A DNA stretch of 64,000 nucleotides from Streptomyces caeruleatus (lineage in GTDB: Bacteria > Actinomycetota > Actinomycetes > Streptomycetales > Streptomycetaceae), in assembly GCF_001514235.1 (NCBI RefSeq), contig NZ_KQ948925.1:1-64000 (forward strand), written 5' to 3'. This document shows positions 51,648 through 60,792 of the stretch, piece after piece. How positions within the stretch are numbered: the first letter of the stretch is position 1; each line of letters opens with the position of its first letter. The notes under the pieces are model-generated. The model saw nothing but the letters and a program-made list of their open reading frames with translations. It had not been told where the DNA came from and did not search any database. The translations under genes were made by a program, and so were the position numbers.

Positions 51648-52673
51648 CTACCTGCCACAAGCCGTGTTGCCACGGCTGAGCGTGAACTGCTTGAAGAAGC
51701 GCCACGACGCCTCGGAGGCGCTGGGACCCTTCGGATCGTTGAACACGTCGGCGTACACCGGGTCGGTCGACCCTCCGGACCAGAAGTGCCCCATTCCGTC
51801 CACGATCCACCGCTCCGTGATCTGGCAGCCATGGGGGTCCCTGGCCACCTTGCTGGTCCACGCGTAGCCGCCAGGCACCTGGCCGCTCTTGGTGGACTGC
51901 GGATCGTCCCGGAAGGTGTCGCCGTCCGTACCCGGCTTCAGCAGGTTGTTCACGGCCAGCCACTGGATCGCGGCGGACCGCGCACACCCTCCGAGCTGCG
52001 CCTCACCGAGAGGGTCGTTGGTCCCCCCGATGGAGAAGAAGGGCATCACATGCGCCCGCGGCCCCATCTGCTCGACCACTTGGGGCGCGTGGAGCCGGGC
52101 GACGAGGTCCGTCAGGAGCATGCAGGAGACGAAGTCCATGCCGTAGCCGCCGCCTGCCGACACCCCGATGGCCGCGTACAGGTCGGGGTAGGCCGCGCCG
52201 GTGGCACTCGTCTGGAACGCACCCGAGGACATGCCCGCGAGGTACACACGGTCGGAGTCCGCCTGATACCTGGAGATGACCTCGCGAGTGATCCCGGCCA
52301 CGATGTCCGCGTCGCCGCCACCGCCTCGGGTCGAACTCGCCTGGTCGTTGAGCACCGCGCGCCAGCACTGCCCGCCGTTGTCGGGATACGCGACGAGGAA
52401 CCGCTCGCGGTCCGCCAGCGGGTTGAGCAGGTTGGCGTGCATCTGCTGCTCAGCCGTCGTGAGACAGCCATGCAGCATGACGTACAGAGGCAGTCTGTCG
52501 GTCTCCTTCCAGCCCTGCGGGACGTAGACCAGGTATTCGTTGGTCCCGGTCGCCGCTTCGTAGACCCGCCGCTCGACGTGCCCTGCCCCGCCTGCGGTGT
52601 CGGCAGGTTCGGCGGCGAGGGCGGGAGGGGCGGTGACGAGGGTCAGAGCACGGTGAGGAGGGTGCGAAGCCAT
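51648..52673 (-). CDS. Secreted PHB-depolymerase/feruloyl-esterase-like (CE1 type) protein
   Basis: A 341-aa protein. It has a short Ala-rich, only weakly hydrophobic signal ending PPALAAEP near residue 22, which makes the start at 52673 less than certain. LYVMLHGCLTTAEQQ (about 64) is the oxyanion region with the Cys typical of the PHB_depo family, the nucleophile elbow is AGMSSGAFQT (about 145), and the His is in DGMGHFWSGGS near residue 300. The family includes polyhydroxyalkanoate depolymerases and CE1 feruloyl or acetylxylan esterases. Next to a tannase-family gene the esterase reading is the better guess. It is divergent from the GH2 gene. Confidence 0.85.
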   Translation of the reverse strand: MASHPPHRALTLVTAPPALAAEPADTAGGAGHVERRVYEAATGTNEYLVYVPQGWKETDRLPLYVMLHGCLTTAEQQMHANLLNPLADRERFLVAYPDNGGQCWRAVLNDQASSTRGGGGDADIVAGITREVISRYQADSDRVYLAGMSSGAFQTSATGAAYPDLYAAIGVSAGGGYGMDFVSCMLLTDLVARLHAPQVVEQMGPRAHVMPFFSIGGTNDPLGEAQLGGCARSAAIQWLAVNNLLKPGTDGDTFRDDPQSTKSGQVPGGYAWTSKVARDPHGCQITERWIVDGMGHFWSGGSTDPVYADVFNDPKGPSASEASWRFFKQFTLSRGNTACGR

Positions 52674-53149
52674 GCCGTCCCGGCGGGTCTCCGTACAGCT
52701 CCCGAGCGGAGGGACGCTCCGCGATCACGCTGTTTCCAGCCGTACTTCATGCATGAGTGGGCCATGGATCCTCCAGGTGCGGCACCGCGGACACGGCAGA
52801 GGCGCACGTCGAAAGTGGGGATGCACACAGATGTGTGTGGCCCAGGCGGAGCAACGTAACGGCAGAGTCACCGAAGAACAAGACTCCGCGCCATGACCGT
52901 CAGTCATCAGGCAGGCACGGAACGTCGAACAGATCGACGCACCCATGTCACCACCAGCGGCAATAGCCGACGCACACTCACCGAACAGGTCGCGAATTTA
53001 TTGCCACGATAAGAAGTTGCTGTTACGGTCACCGCATCCTCGCCCCATGCGGGCACTCCCCCTGCCCAAGTCGGCTCCCGGTGCCATGTGCCACCTGAAC
53101 GAACCCGAACCAAGGCGCGAGGGCCCACCGTGCGCGATAAGGAATCCAC
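52674..53149. other. Divergent promoter region between the esterase and GH2 genes
   Basis: About 475 bp without a supportable gene. TTATTGCCACGATAA at 52998-53012 is an imperfect palindrome (TTATyG arms) and is the best candidate operator for the downstream TetR protein or another regulator. The evidence is weak. Confidence 0.4.
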
Positions 53150-55663
53150 ATGATTCGAACGTCGTTCAACGAAGGCTGGGAATTCCGGCCGCAGGTCAAC
53201 CCGTTCGCCGAACTGTCCGGCCCGAGCGCCCCCTACCGGCCGGTGACGGTTCCGCACGATGCCATGATCGGTCGGCAGCGCACGGCGTCGGCAGATGCGG
53301 CGGGGGCCTTCTTTCCCGGCGGGGCCTACGAGTACCGCAAGGTCTTCCATGTGGCGGCCGAGGATCAGGGCAAGCGCATCCTCGTCGAGTTCGAGGGCGT
53401 CTACCGGGACGCGATGGTCTACGTGAACGGCGCCTACGTCGCCCAACGCCCGTACGGATACTCGCAGTTCCACGTCGACATCGGGCCGCACCTGCGCTAC
53501 GGCGCGACGAACGAGATCCGGGTCGACGCCCGAACCCACCAGGACTCCCGCTGGTACACCGGCGCGGGCATCTACCGTGACACCTGGCTCCTGGCGGGCG
53601 GCCCTGTGCGGATCTCGCCCGAGGGTGTCCGTGTCACGGCCCTGGACACCGACCGAGAGCGCGCCGTGGTGGAGGTCGCCGTTCAGGTCGAAAGCGACGA
53701 GCGCATGTTGCGCACCGTCCAACTCGGTATCCGGATCACGGACGTTGACGGACGCGTCATGGCGACGGGTGAAGCACCGGTCACCGTCGAACCGGGCCAA
53801 CGGGCCGTGGCCCGGCAGCGGTTGTACATACCCGACCCCGGTCTGTGGAGCCCCGAACAGCCCACGCTGTACACCGCCGTGATCACGCTGGACGACGGCC
53901 AGGACACGGAACACGTCACCTTCGGCATCCGAACACTGCAACTCGACCCGACGCACGGTCTACGCCTCAACGGAACTCCCGTGAAACTGCGCGGCGCCTG
54001 CGTTCACCATGACAACGGACCGCTCGGCGCCGCCACCCATGCGCGCGCCGAAGAGCGCCGTGTGGAACTGCTCAAGGACGCCGGGTTCAACGCCATCCGC
54101 ATGTCTCATCACCCCATGAGCCGCGCCATGCTGGAGGCCTGTGACCGGCTCGGGATGCTCGTCGTCGACGAGGCATTCGACATGTGGACCTCCGCCAAGT
54201 CCGCCTTCGACTACAGCCTGCACTTCGCCGATTGGTGGGAGCGCGATCTGGAGGCCATGGTCGCCAAGGACTACAACCACCCCAGCGTCGTCCTGTACTC
54301 GATCGGCAACGAGATCCTCGAGGCCGGTTCACCCGCCGGTGCCGTGTGGGGCCGCCGGCTCGCCGAGAAGACACGTGCCCTGGACCCGACCCGCTACGTC
54401 ACCAACGGCATCAACACGGTCCTCGCTGTCATGGCCGACCTCAAGGCGATGAACCGGAACGAGGCGTCCGAGCAGAGCCACGACGACGCAACCGGCATCA
54501 ACACCCTCATGGCCGACCTCGCCGCCCGCATGGAGGCCCTGACCACTTCCGAGCTGGTCACGCGCAAGACGGAGGAGTCCTTCTCCGTCCTCGACATCGC
54601 CGGCATGAACTACGCCGAGGCCCGCTACGAGATCGACCGCGAACTCTTCCCCCAGCGCGTCATCCTCGGCACTGAGACCGTCCCCACCCACATCGACCGC
54701 ATCTGGCGCCTGGTGAAGGAACACAGCCACGTCATCGGCGACTTCACCTGGACCGGATGGGACTACCTGGGCGAAGTCGGCATCGGCCGCCCGCAGTACC
54801 TCACGGCCGGGGAGGCGCCCATGGAGTTCATGGCTCCCTTCCCGCACCTGACGGCCGACTGCGGCGACATCGACATCACCGGCCATCGCCGCCCCGCCTC
54901 CTACTACCGCGAGATCCTCTTCGGGCTGCGCACCGATCCCTACCTCGCCGTCCGCCGCCCGCAGCACCACGGCAGGACATACACCGCCACATCCTGGGCC
55001 TGGAGCGACAGCGTCCCCTCGTGGACATGGCCCGGCTTCGAGAGCGCCCCCATCACGGTCGAGGTGTACGGCGCCGGAGACGAGGTCGAGTTGTTGGTCA
55101 ATGGCTCCTCGCGAGGGCGACACCCCCTGACGAACTTCCGCACGGAGTTCGACCTCTCTTACGAACCGGGCGAGTTGCTCGCCGTCTGCTACACGGGCGG
55201 TACGGAGACCGGGCGTCACGCGATACGCACGGCCGGCACTCCGGACCGCCTGCGGGCGGAGTGCGACCGGCCTGTCATCGCGGCCGCCGGCGGCGATCTC
55301 GCTTATGTTTCCCTCACCCTCACCGATGCGGACGGCACCTGTCATCCGGCTGCCGACCGCTCCATCCGCCTGGAGGTCACAGGAAGCGGGGTCCTCGCGG
55401 GCTTCGGCTCCGCCCGGCCGTCCACCGAGGAGCGCTTCGACGCCCCCGACCACCTCACCTACGAAGGCCGGGCGCTCGCGATCCTGCGCCCCACCGGGCC
55501 CGGTGAGATCCGTCTGCTCGCTTCGGCGCAGGACTGCGGGACCGTCATGGTGCGGGTCGAGGTGCGGGACTTGTCGGTCGACGGCATGCCCCCCACGTCC
55601 CACACCGCACCTGCTGGCAGACGCGACCGGGCCGACGAGTCGGAGGCTGTTCTCTCCTCATGA
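53150..55663 (+). CDS. Glycoside hydrolase family 2 (beta-galactosidase type)
   Basis: An 837-aa cytoplasmic enzyme with no signal. The N-terminal jelly-roll carries FNEGWEFRP and FEGVYRDAMVYVNG. An Ig-like domain spans about 175-270 and the TIM barrel about 275-560, with RGACVHHDNG and the acid/base Glu388 in SIGNEILEAG. The nucleophile Glu509 is in LGTETVPT. Two C-terminal beta domains (DUF4982-like, then Ig-like) follow. GH2 members of this size are beta-galactosidases or related exo-glycosidases. ATG 53150 has AAGGAA upstream. A TetR gene follows by 50 bp in the same direction, probably its regulator. Confidence 0.94.
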   Translation: MIRTSFNEGWEFRPQVNPFAELSGPSAPYRPVTVPHDAMIGRQRTASADAAGAFFPGGAYEYRKVFHVAAEDQGKRILVEFEGVYRDAMVYVNGAYVAQRPYGYSQFHVDIGPHLRYGATNEIRVDARTHQDSRWYTGAGIYRDTWLLAGGPVRISPEGVRVTALDTDRERAVVEVAVQVESDERMLRTVQLGIRITDVDGRVMATGEAPVTVEPGQRAVARQRLYIPDPGLWSPEQPTLYTAVITLDDGQDTEHVTFGIRTLQLDPTHGLRLNGTPVKLRGACVHHDNGPLGAATHARAEERRVELLKDAGFNAIRMSHHPMSRAMLEACDRLGMLVVDEAFDMWTSAKSAFDYSLHFADWWERDLEAMVAKDYNHPSVVLYSIGNEILEAGSPAGAVWGRRLAEKTRALDPTRYVTNGINTVLAVMADLKAMNRNEASEQSHDDATGINTLMADLAARMEALTTSELVTRKTEESFSVLDIAGMNYAEARYEIDRELFPQRVILGTETVPTHIDRIWRLVKEHSHVIGDFTWTGWDYLGEVGIGRPQYLTAGEAPMEFMAPFPHLTADCGDIDITGHRRPASYYREILFGLRTDPYLAVRRPQHHGRTYTATSWAWSDSVPSWTWPGFESAPITVEVYGAGDEVELLVNGSSRGRHPLTNFRTEFDLSYEPGELLAVCYTGGTETGRHAIRTAGTPDRLRAECDRPVIAAAGGDLAYVSLTLTDADGTCHPAADRSIRLEVTGSGVLAGFGSARPSTEERFDAPDHLTYEGRALAILRPTGPGEIRLLASAQDCGTVMVRVEVRDLSVDGMPPTSHTAPAGRRDRADESEAVLSS

Positions 55664-55713
55664 CGCGTGAGACCGTCCGCCGGCCTGGCAAAGCGTTCCG
55701 ATAGGGTGCCGAT

Positions 55714-56301
55714 GTGTCAGAGCTTCGTCGGCGCGGCCCGTATGCACGTACGAGAGAACGCCGTGCGGCCATCGCGGAGGCCGTGCTCTCCCTGGTGATC
55801 GAGCGGACCCACCGCGGCGTGACCACGCTCGAGGTGGCGAAGCGGGCGGGCATCAGCGAAGCCGGCCTTCTCTACCACTACCCGTCCAAGGAAGCGCTCC
55901 TCGTCGCGGCGCTGGCTCTGTTCGACGAGCGCGAGATGAGCCTTCTGCGCCCGGGCGAGGCCCTCGAGACCGCGCCCGCACTCGCCGTTGCCGGTGTGCG
56001 ACGCACCAATGTCGTCCACCTCTACGCATCACTGCTCGGCGAGGCCAGCAACCCGGATCATCCCGCGCATGACTACTTCAAGGAGCGGTGGCGCATCTCG
56101 CGCGCCAGCCTGGCGCGCGACATCACCCTGCTTCAGGAGGACGGCGAGGTGGACCCGGCGCTCGACCCGAACCGGGCCGCGACCTTGATCATCGCCGCGT
56201 GGGACGGGCTGCAGAACCACTGGCTCGTCGACCCCACCTTTGACATCGGCGCCGAACTCAGGGCGCTGATCGACGCTGTCCTGATGCGGCGTCCGAGGTA
56301 G
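55714..56301 (+). CDS. TetR-family regulator
   Basis: A 195-aa regulator with an N-terminal HTH: ARTRERRAAIAEAVLSLV, then LEVAKRAGISEAGLLYHYPSKEALL. The C-terminal ligand domain includes AWDGLQNHWLVDP. It starts at GTG 55714 with AGGG upstream. It lies directly downstream of the GH2 gene and is probably co-transcribed with it, giving feedback control by a sugar-derived ligand. The stop is followed within 30 bp by a run of seven T, rare in this genome. Confidence 0.92.
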   Translation: MSELRRRGPYARTRERRAAIAEAVLSLVIERTHRGVTTLEVAKRAGISEAGLLYHYPSKEALLVAALALFDEREMSLLRPGEALETAPALAVAGVRRTNVVHLYASLLGEASNPDHPAHDYFKERWRISRASLARDITLLQEDGEVDPALDPNRAATLIIAAWDGLQNHWLVDPTFDIGAELRALIDAVLMRRPR

Positions 56302-56836
56302 CGCCAGCAGCGCTTCGGTGACCGCGATTTTTTTGGGGGCGCTCCGCGTTTCCCCAAGGGCTGGGGCGGCGTGACATCAGCGCTCCTCCAACTCTTCGCC
56401 GTGCAGGGAAACTTCAGCCCACCACCCATGAACGCCCGGCCGCGCCACCACAGCGCATCGCGCTGCCCAGCCGCCACCGACCGCCCAATTCTTATCTCGT
56501 CGCAGATATTGACGGCGCGCGATACACGACCCTACTTTGAGCACGAACTTCAAGTGTCACTGGGAATTCAACGGTCTGTCATCCGTCTGGAACATCGACC
56601 GCTGTCGTCATCCGACTCACTTCCGAAGGCGCCATCATGAGAATCGCGCACACACTCGTGTCGTCGTTCGCCGCTGACTGTGCTGCCAGGACCATCCCCA
56701 TGTCCGAGCCGTTCGCGCCCAGTTCAGGGCGCGGCGCCGAACACCGGGGCCCGCGTGGCGCCGCCGCACCGTTCAAGGCAATCCGCCGCTCTGCGGCGCC
56801 CCCGCTCCCCCCGTGCCCGTCCACGGAGGGCCGGCC
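56302..56836. other. Intergenic: possible terminator and promoter for the permease pseudogene
   Basis: A T7 run at 56328-56334 after CGGTgACCG may terminate the tetR transcript. TTGACG at 56509-56514, with TACTTT at 56533-56538 (18-bp spacer), is a plausible vegetative promoter reading toward the permease pseudogene. A small plus-strand frame from ATG 56637 to 56843 has no known family and I do not call it a gene. Confidence 0.4.
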
Positions 56837-57723
56837 ATGCTGAGGCTCCTGGGGCACCGTCTGCTCTGGTCGCTCCCCATGGTCTTCGTGGCCACCGCGC
56901 TGTCGTTCGTGCTCACCGCTCTGGTACCCGGCGACGCCGCCCAGTCGATACTCGGCTTCAAGGCCACGCCGGAGCAGCTCGGCGCCATGAGGGCACGACC
57001 TCGGCCTGGACAAGTCGTTGGTCGAGCAGTACGGCAGCTGGCTGGGGCACGCGGTCCAGGGTGATCTCGGGAGCTCCCTCTTCTCCGGAGAGAGTGTCAC
57101 CACGCAGCTCAACCAGCACCTGGAGATCACCTTCTCGTTGCTGCTCCTGGGCACGCTCGCGAGCACGGTCCTCGGCCTGGCGCTCGGCATCACCGCGGCG
57201 GTGCGCGGTGGAGTCGTCCGCAGCGTCGTCGACGTGCTGTCCCTGGCGGGGATGGCCATCCCCAACTTCTGGCTGGCGATGGTCCTGACGTCCGTCTTCG
57301 CGGTAGGACTGCGGTGGCTGCCGGTCGTGGGGTACGTCAGTTTCACGGAGTCGCCGCTGGACTGGGCACGCTCGCTGGTGCTGCCGGTGGCCGCCCTCGC
57401 GGTCGGATCGGCCACGATCATCGCCAAGCAGACGCGCGATTCCCTGGGGCAGGTCCTCGACCAGGACTTCGTCAAGACGCTCCGTGCCAACGGATTCGGA
57501 CCGCGGTCGGTCCTCTTCCGTCACGCGCTGCGCAACGCGGGCGTACCGATCATGAGCGTCATCGGCATCGTGTTCGTCAGTCTGATCGGCGGTTCCATCT
57601 TCGTCGAGCAGATCTTCGCGATGCCCGGCCTCGGGTCCATCACCCAGCAGTCGACGGCATCCCACGACCTGCCGGTGATCCAGGGAGCGGTCGTGTACTT
57701 CACCTTGCTCGTCGTCGCGGTGA
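56837..57723 (+). pseudogene. Dipeptide/oligopeptide ABC permease (DppB type), frameshifted and truncated
   Basis: The sequence reads as a DppB/OppB-like permease from ATG 56837 (GGAGGG box): LLGHRLLWSLPMVFVATALSFVL, then TPEQLGAMR. An extra G in the GGG at 56991-56993 breaks the frame; removing it restores RHDLGLDKSLVEQYGSWLGH. The second frame continues through the EAA-type region (GQVLDQDFVKTLRANGFGP) and AMPGLGSITQQ. It is cut after VVYFTLLVVAV near 57715, just short of the normal C-terminus. No binding-protein, DppC or ATPase genes follow. Two independent lesions make it non-functional. Confidence 0.85.
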
Positions 57724-57885
57724 AGATCGCAAGGGCCGACGGGGGGTGTTCGTCCACCGCGTCGAGAGTGCCGGAGACGAGGAAGGAGCCTTCCTCGAAG
57801 CGGGGAAAGAGCCAGCCCCGGTGGGCTTGCATGAGCTCGTCGGAAGGGTCTGCGCGGTGTACTCCACGAGCAGGGCGAAGAGCAT
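57722..57885 (-). pseudogene. YciI-like (YCII) protein remnant
   Basis: The minus strand begins MLFALLVEYTA at ATG 57885, then a one-base loss shifts frame to DELMQAHRGWLFPRFEEGSF and LDAVDEHPPSALAIF. This is the YCII fold's normal order. It ends abruptly at the junction with the permease remnant near 57722. Intact homologues are about 90-100 aa. The frameshift and missing C-terminus make it dead. It lies 25 bp after the phenolic acid decarboxylase gene on the same strand. Confidence 0.68.
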
Positions 57886-57910
57886 GTCGACTCCTGGGTC
57901 GCTGGGCAGG

Positions 57911-58447
57911 TCAGTTGGTGCGGGTGGACCAGTCGGCGGGGAGGTCACCCGGGGCGACGGAGATGACGGATTCGTCGTCGGCACCGGCGTACTCGAGGAA
58001 GGTGATCCTCGCGAACTCAGGGACCACGTAGATCGGGTAGGTCGGGCCCTTGTCACGGTACGCGCGCATCTCGTCGAGGTGCTCGTTCTGGAAGCAGACA
58101 GTGCGCTCGCCGTGCTCCTCGACCCAGTGCGGGAAGAAGATCACGCCGTGCAGGCGGCGCTTGCCTGGCATGACGTTGACCACGACGGAGGTGCCGGTGG
58201 GCTCGTTCCAGGAGATCTTGAAGCTGTCTTCGTCGAGTTGGACCAGGTCGACCTGCTGACCCTTGACCCAGCGGCCGCCGACCATGCCGGAGTGGATCCG
58301 GTAGTCGATGGTGCGGGCGTTCTTCACGTACATCTCGTACTGCCAGCCGTTGGCGTAGGTGTAGATGAAGCGGTGACCGACGATGCCGGACAGGTCCTGC
58401 GGGGGTACGGGGTTGGCGACGGTGGTGTCGTGGACCGCGCTGTTCAT
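57911..58447 (-). CDS. padC: Phenolic acid decarboxylase (PadC family)
   Basis: A 178-aa cytoplasmic enzyme that decarboxylates p-coumaric, ferulic or caffeic acid to the 4-vinylphenol, without cofactor. The sequence follows the PAD lipocalin-like barrel throughout. [17 protein letters not shown] carries the two active-site Tyr, [15 protein letters not shown] the substrate-binding Arg, and SWNEPTGT the catalytic Glu. [19 protein letters not shown] and [14 protein letters not shown] are also conserved. It is slightly longer than Bacillus PadC because of an N-terminal tail of about 15 residues. ATG 58447 has AGGAGAG. It is divergent from a MarR gene across three repeated operator-like sites. 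Confidence 0.93.
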   Translation of the reverse strand: MNSAVHDTTVANPVPPQDLSGIVGHRFIYTYANGWQYEMYVKNARTIDYRIHSGMVGGRWVKGQQVDLVQLDEDSFKISWNEPTGTSVVVNVMPGKRRLHGVIFFPHWVEEHGERTVCFQNEHLDEMRAYRDKGPTYPIYVVPEFARITFLEYAGADDESVISVAPGDLPADWSTRTN

Positions 58448-58483
58448 GTTGGTCTCTCCTTGCGTGCACTCAGGCGATTTCCC

Positions 58484-58526
58484 TTTGCTGCAAAACTCGT
58501 TTGCCACAAAACTACTTTGCATCAAA
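58484..58526. promoter_or_regulatory. Three operator-like sites TTTGCnnCAAA at 16-bp spacing
   Basis: TTTGCTGCAAA (58484-58494, a perfect palindrome), TTTGCCACAAA (58500-58510) and TTTGCATCAAA (58516-58526) start exactly 16 bp apart. They fill the region between padC and the marR start. This fits binding of a MarR dimer array that represses padC until a phenolic acid is present. The DNA here is distinctly AT-rich for the window. Confidence 0.75.
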
Positions 58527-58542
58527 TGTGATTGCGGGCACA

Positions 58543-58995
58543 ATGGCCCTCATGGACACCGCGACCGAGTTCGGCCGGCTTCTCGGCCCCCTGCGCCGGG
58601 CTGTACTGCGCACCCGCCGCGCCGAAGGCCTGCCCGACCTCCCCGAGGCCCAGATCGAGTTGCTGCGCGCCCTCACCGAGACCGGCACCGCGACCCCGCG
58701 CCAGGTCGCGGTACGACTACGGGTCGCGCCGTCCACCGTCAGCAACCTGGTCCGGACGATGACCGCGGCCGGCCTGGTGGTGCGCACCCCGTCCGCCACC
58801 GACCTGCGCACCGTCCACCTCGCACCGTCACCCGAGGCCCTGGACATGCTCGACCGTTACGACCGCACCAGCACCGCCGCCCTGCGCCGCGCGCTGGACG
58901 ACCTCGCCCCACAGAGTCGCGAGGCACTGGAGCGGGCACTGCCGGTACTCGCCGAGTTGCTCACCGCCCTGGAGGCGGAGGGTCCCGAGGACTGA
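58543..58995 (+). CDS. MarR-family regulator, probable repressor of padC
   Basis: About 150 aa with the MarR winged [30 protein letters not shown], then [21 protein letters not shown] and the wing [17 protein letters not shown] 58543 (or 58552) is preferred; TTG 58501 in the same frame lies in the repeated operator and is rejected. It is divergent from padC, with three 16-bp-spaced sites between, so phenolic-acid-responsive control is likely. In many bacteria PadR plays this role; here a MarR protein seems to have it. The stop lies within a 13-bp tandem duplication. Confidence 0.9.
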   Translation: MALMDTATEFGRLLGPLRRAVLRTRRAEGLPDLPEAQIELLRALTETGTATPRQVAVRLRVAPSTVSNLVRTMTAAGLVVRTPSATDLRTVHLAPSPEALDMLDRYDRTSTAALRRALDDLAPQSREALERALPVLAELLTALEAEGPED

Positions 58996-59016
58996 CCCCG
59001 AGGACTGACAGCGGGC

Positions 59017-59049
59017 AGCCCGCGCGCGTCCGCGGACGCGTCCCGGGCT
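59017..59049 (+). terminator. Hairpin after the marR gene
   Basis: AGCCCG and CGCGTCCG at 59017-59032 pair with CGGACGCG and CGGGCT at 59033-59049, with a small internal mismatch. It begins 22 bp after the stop and lacks a T tract. A 13-bp tandem repeat (ccgaggactgacc) lies just before it. Confidence 0.6.
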
Positions 59050-59784
59050 GTCGTCGGCCTGGGTGCCGGGGGTGCTCGTCCATCTTGCGGCCGGCCTCCC
59101 CGCCCGCGGCTGACCGAGCAGGACGGGATGCCGTGAGCCGAGCGGCAACCAGCTGAACTGCAGCCCGTCAGTAACCTTCAGATCGAAGGCGCGCACGTGC
59201 TGGACGGCACGGGCACTTCGTCCGCCCGCCGCCGAGCAAGTGCGCGCCTTCGCCGTCGACCGGGTGCAGATGACCGCTGGCGGAAGAGCTCCGCGTCGAG
59301 GGCGTCGGCTGGAGCGCCGCTGTGGCCCGGCTGGTGCCGCCGCCGTTGTGTGTCCCGGACACGCGCCAAGGGCAACGGGATCATCTCGGGCCGCCAGAGG
59401 CATGACCGGGCAGGCTGGGCATCCGCGTCCTGCCGTGGGGCGTCAGGGCGGGACGATGTCGCGCCGGAGGCGCCGACGTCTTTGCAGGCGGGGTGAGCGG
59501 CCGGCTGTTCGAGACCACCGAGCTGCCGCTGCCGGGGGGCCAGTGCCGCAGCCTGTCTGATCGCGTCGCACTACCCCTGGACAACCGATCGGATGCACGA
59601 CTCTCGCAGATCCGCCACGACCCGAAACGGGCCTTCAGAGAGTGTCGCCATCCTCCGAAGGCCCGTATCCATTTCAGAACCCACGTCTGACGAGCGCGCG
59701 GGTCGCCAGCAACCATCGGGCCAGATGGTGCAAGGGCGCGTCCGAACCTCCTTGCCGTACGACGTGCGGCGGGACGTCGACGGG
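59050..59784. other. Non-coding or eroded DNA, no gene supported
   Basis: About 735 bp. Several frames read as if once coding (minus: DLKVTDGLQFSWLPLGSRHP near 59180-59120; minus: WVLKWIRAFGGWRHSL near 59680), but stops and frame changes are frequent and no start or family is recognisable. I take it as decayed DNA between the decarboxylase unit and the esterase/GH3 unit. Confidence 0.4.
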
Positions 59785-60738
59785 TCAGCCCTTGCGCAGG
59801 CGGGCGGCCATCCGGTCGAGGGTGGCGCGCGCGGCGTCGAGGCCCACGATGTTGAGGTGCCCGTGCACCACACCCGTCGAGAGCACCTGCTCGACATCGA
59901 CGCCCGCGGCACGCAGTTGCTCGGCGAAGCGTTCGCCGCTGCTGCGCAGGCTGTCGAACTCGTCGTTGTCGAGGTAGGTGGGCGGGAAGCCGGTCAGGTC
60001 CTCGGCATGGCCCGGGAACACGTACGCGGACGCCGTCTCGACCGGGGCGCCGTCCAGCATCAGGGCGGTCATCAAGTCCAGCTGCTCGTTGACCAAGACC
60101 AACGGGCCGGGCACCTGCGTCAGGGCTGCGGCCAGTTCTTCCGAGGGGTCGGGGATCGGTGCGTGGACGAGCGGGTAGAGCAGCAGGGCCTGCCAGGGCG
60201 TTTCGCCCTCGTCCCGCAGCCGCAGAGCGGCTCCGGCCGCGAGGTTGCCTCCGGCGCTGGCCCCGCCCACGGCGATGCGGGCCGGGTCGACGCCGAGGTC
60301 CGCGGCGTTGTCGCGCACCCAGCGGTAGGCGGCGACGACATCGTCGTGCGGGGCCGGAAAGTGCACTTCCTCGCTGCACAGGCGGTAGTCGACGGAGACG
60401 ACGACGGCGTCGGCACGGCCGGCGAAGCCACGGGCGGTCTCGTGCGCCTCCGGCATGTCGAGGTCACCGCCGATCCAGGCGCCGCCGTGCATCCAGACCA
60501 GGCACGGCCGCGGGGACGTAGCCACGCCGGCCGGCCGGTAGATACGCACCGGGATCGCCGGGCCCGGTCCGGGAATCGCACGGTCCTCGATCCGCAGGTC
60601 CCAGTCTTCAGGGGGACCGAGCGGCGCGCCCAGCGCCTCGTAGTCCGCGATGGTGCGGCTGCCGGCCGGCTTCTTGTTGAGCTCCTCGATACGCCGGCCG
60701 AGTTCCGGATCGTATTCATGACGCGGGAGCGCGGTCAT
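59785..60738 (-). CDS. Hormone-sensitive-lipase-type alpha/beta hydrolase
   Basis: A 317-aa cytoplasmic esterase of the HSL family. The oxyanion motif is MHGGAWIGGDL (about 87), the nucleophile elbow is GGASAGGNLAAG (about 160), and the acid and His are in FDSLRSSGE and VVHGHLNI near the end. It hydrolyses short acyl esters. ATG 60738 follows GGAGG closely. It lies 54 bp after the GH3 gene on the same strand, so it is probably co-expressed and deacylates the glycosides that GH3 cuts. Confidence 0.92.
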   Translation of the reverse strand: MTALPRHEYDPELGRRIEELNKKPAGSRTIADYEALGAPLGPPEDWDLRIEDRAIPGPGPAIPVRIYRPAGVATSPRPCLVWMHGGAWIGGDLDMPEAHETARGFAGRADAVVVSVDYRLCSEEVHFPAPHDDVVAAYRWVRDNAADLGVDPARIAVGGASAGGNLAAGAALRLRDEGETPWQALLLYPLVHAPIPDPSEELAAALTQVPGPLVLVNEQLDLMTALMLDGAPVETASAYVFPGHAEDLTGFPPTYLDNDEFDSLRSSGERFAEQLRAAGVDVEQVLSTGVVHGHLNIVGLDAARATLDRMAARLRKG

Positions 60739-60792
60739 ATGTGCCTCCAAGAGGTAGCAGCGGTTGGAGCGATTGGGGAGCGGGCGACCTGC

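Noticed and set aside
56637-56843. Small plus-strand 68-aa frame before the permease pseudogene
   Set aside because: No family, no clear RBS, and composition drifts to Pro/Arg-rich; both strands look equally plausible.
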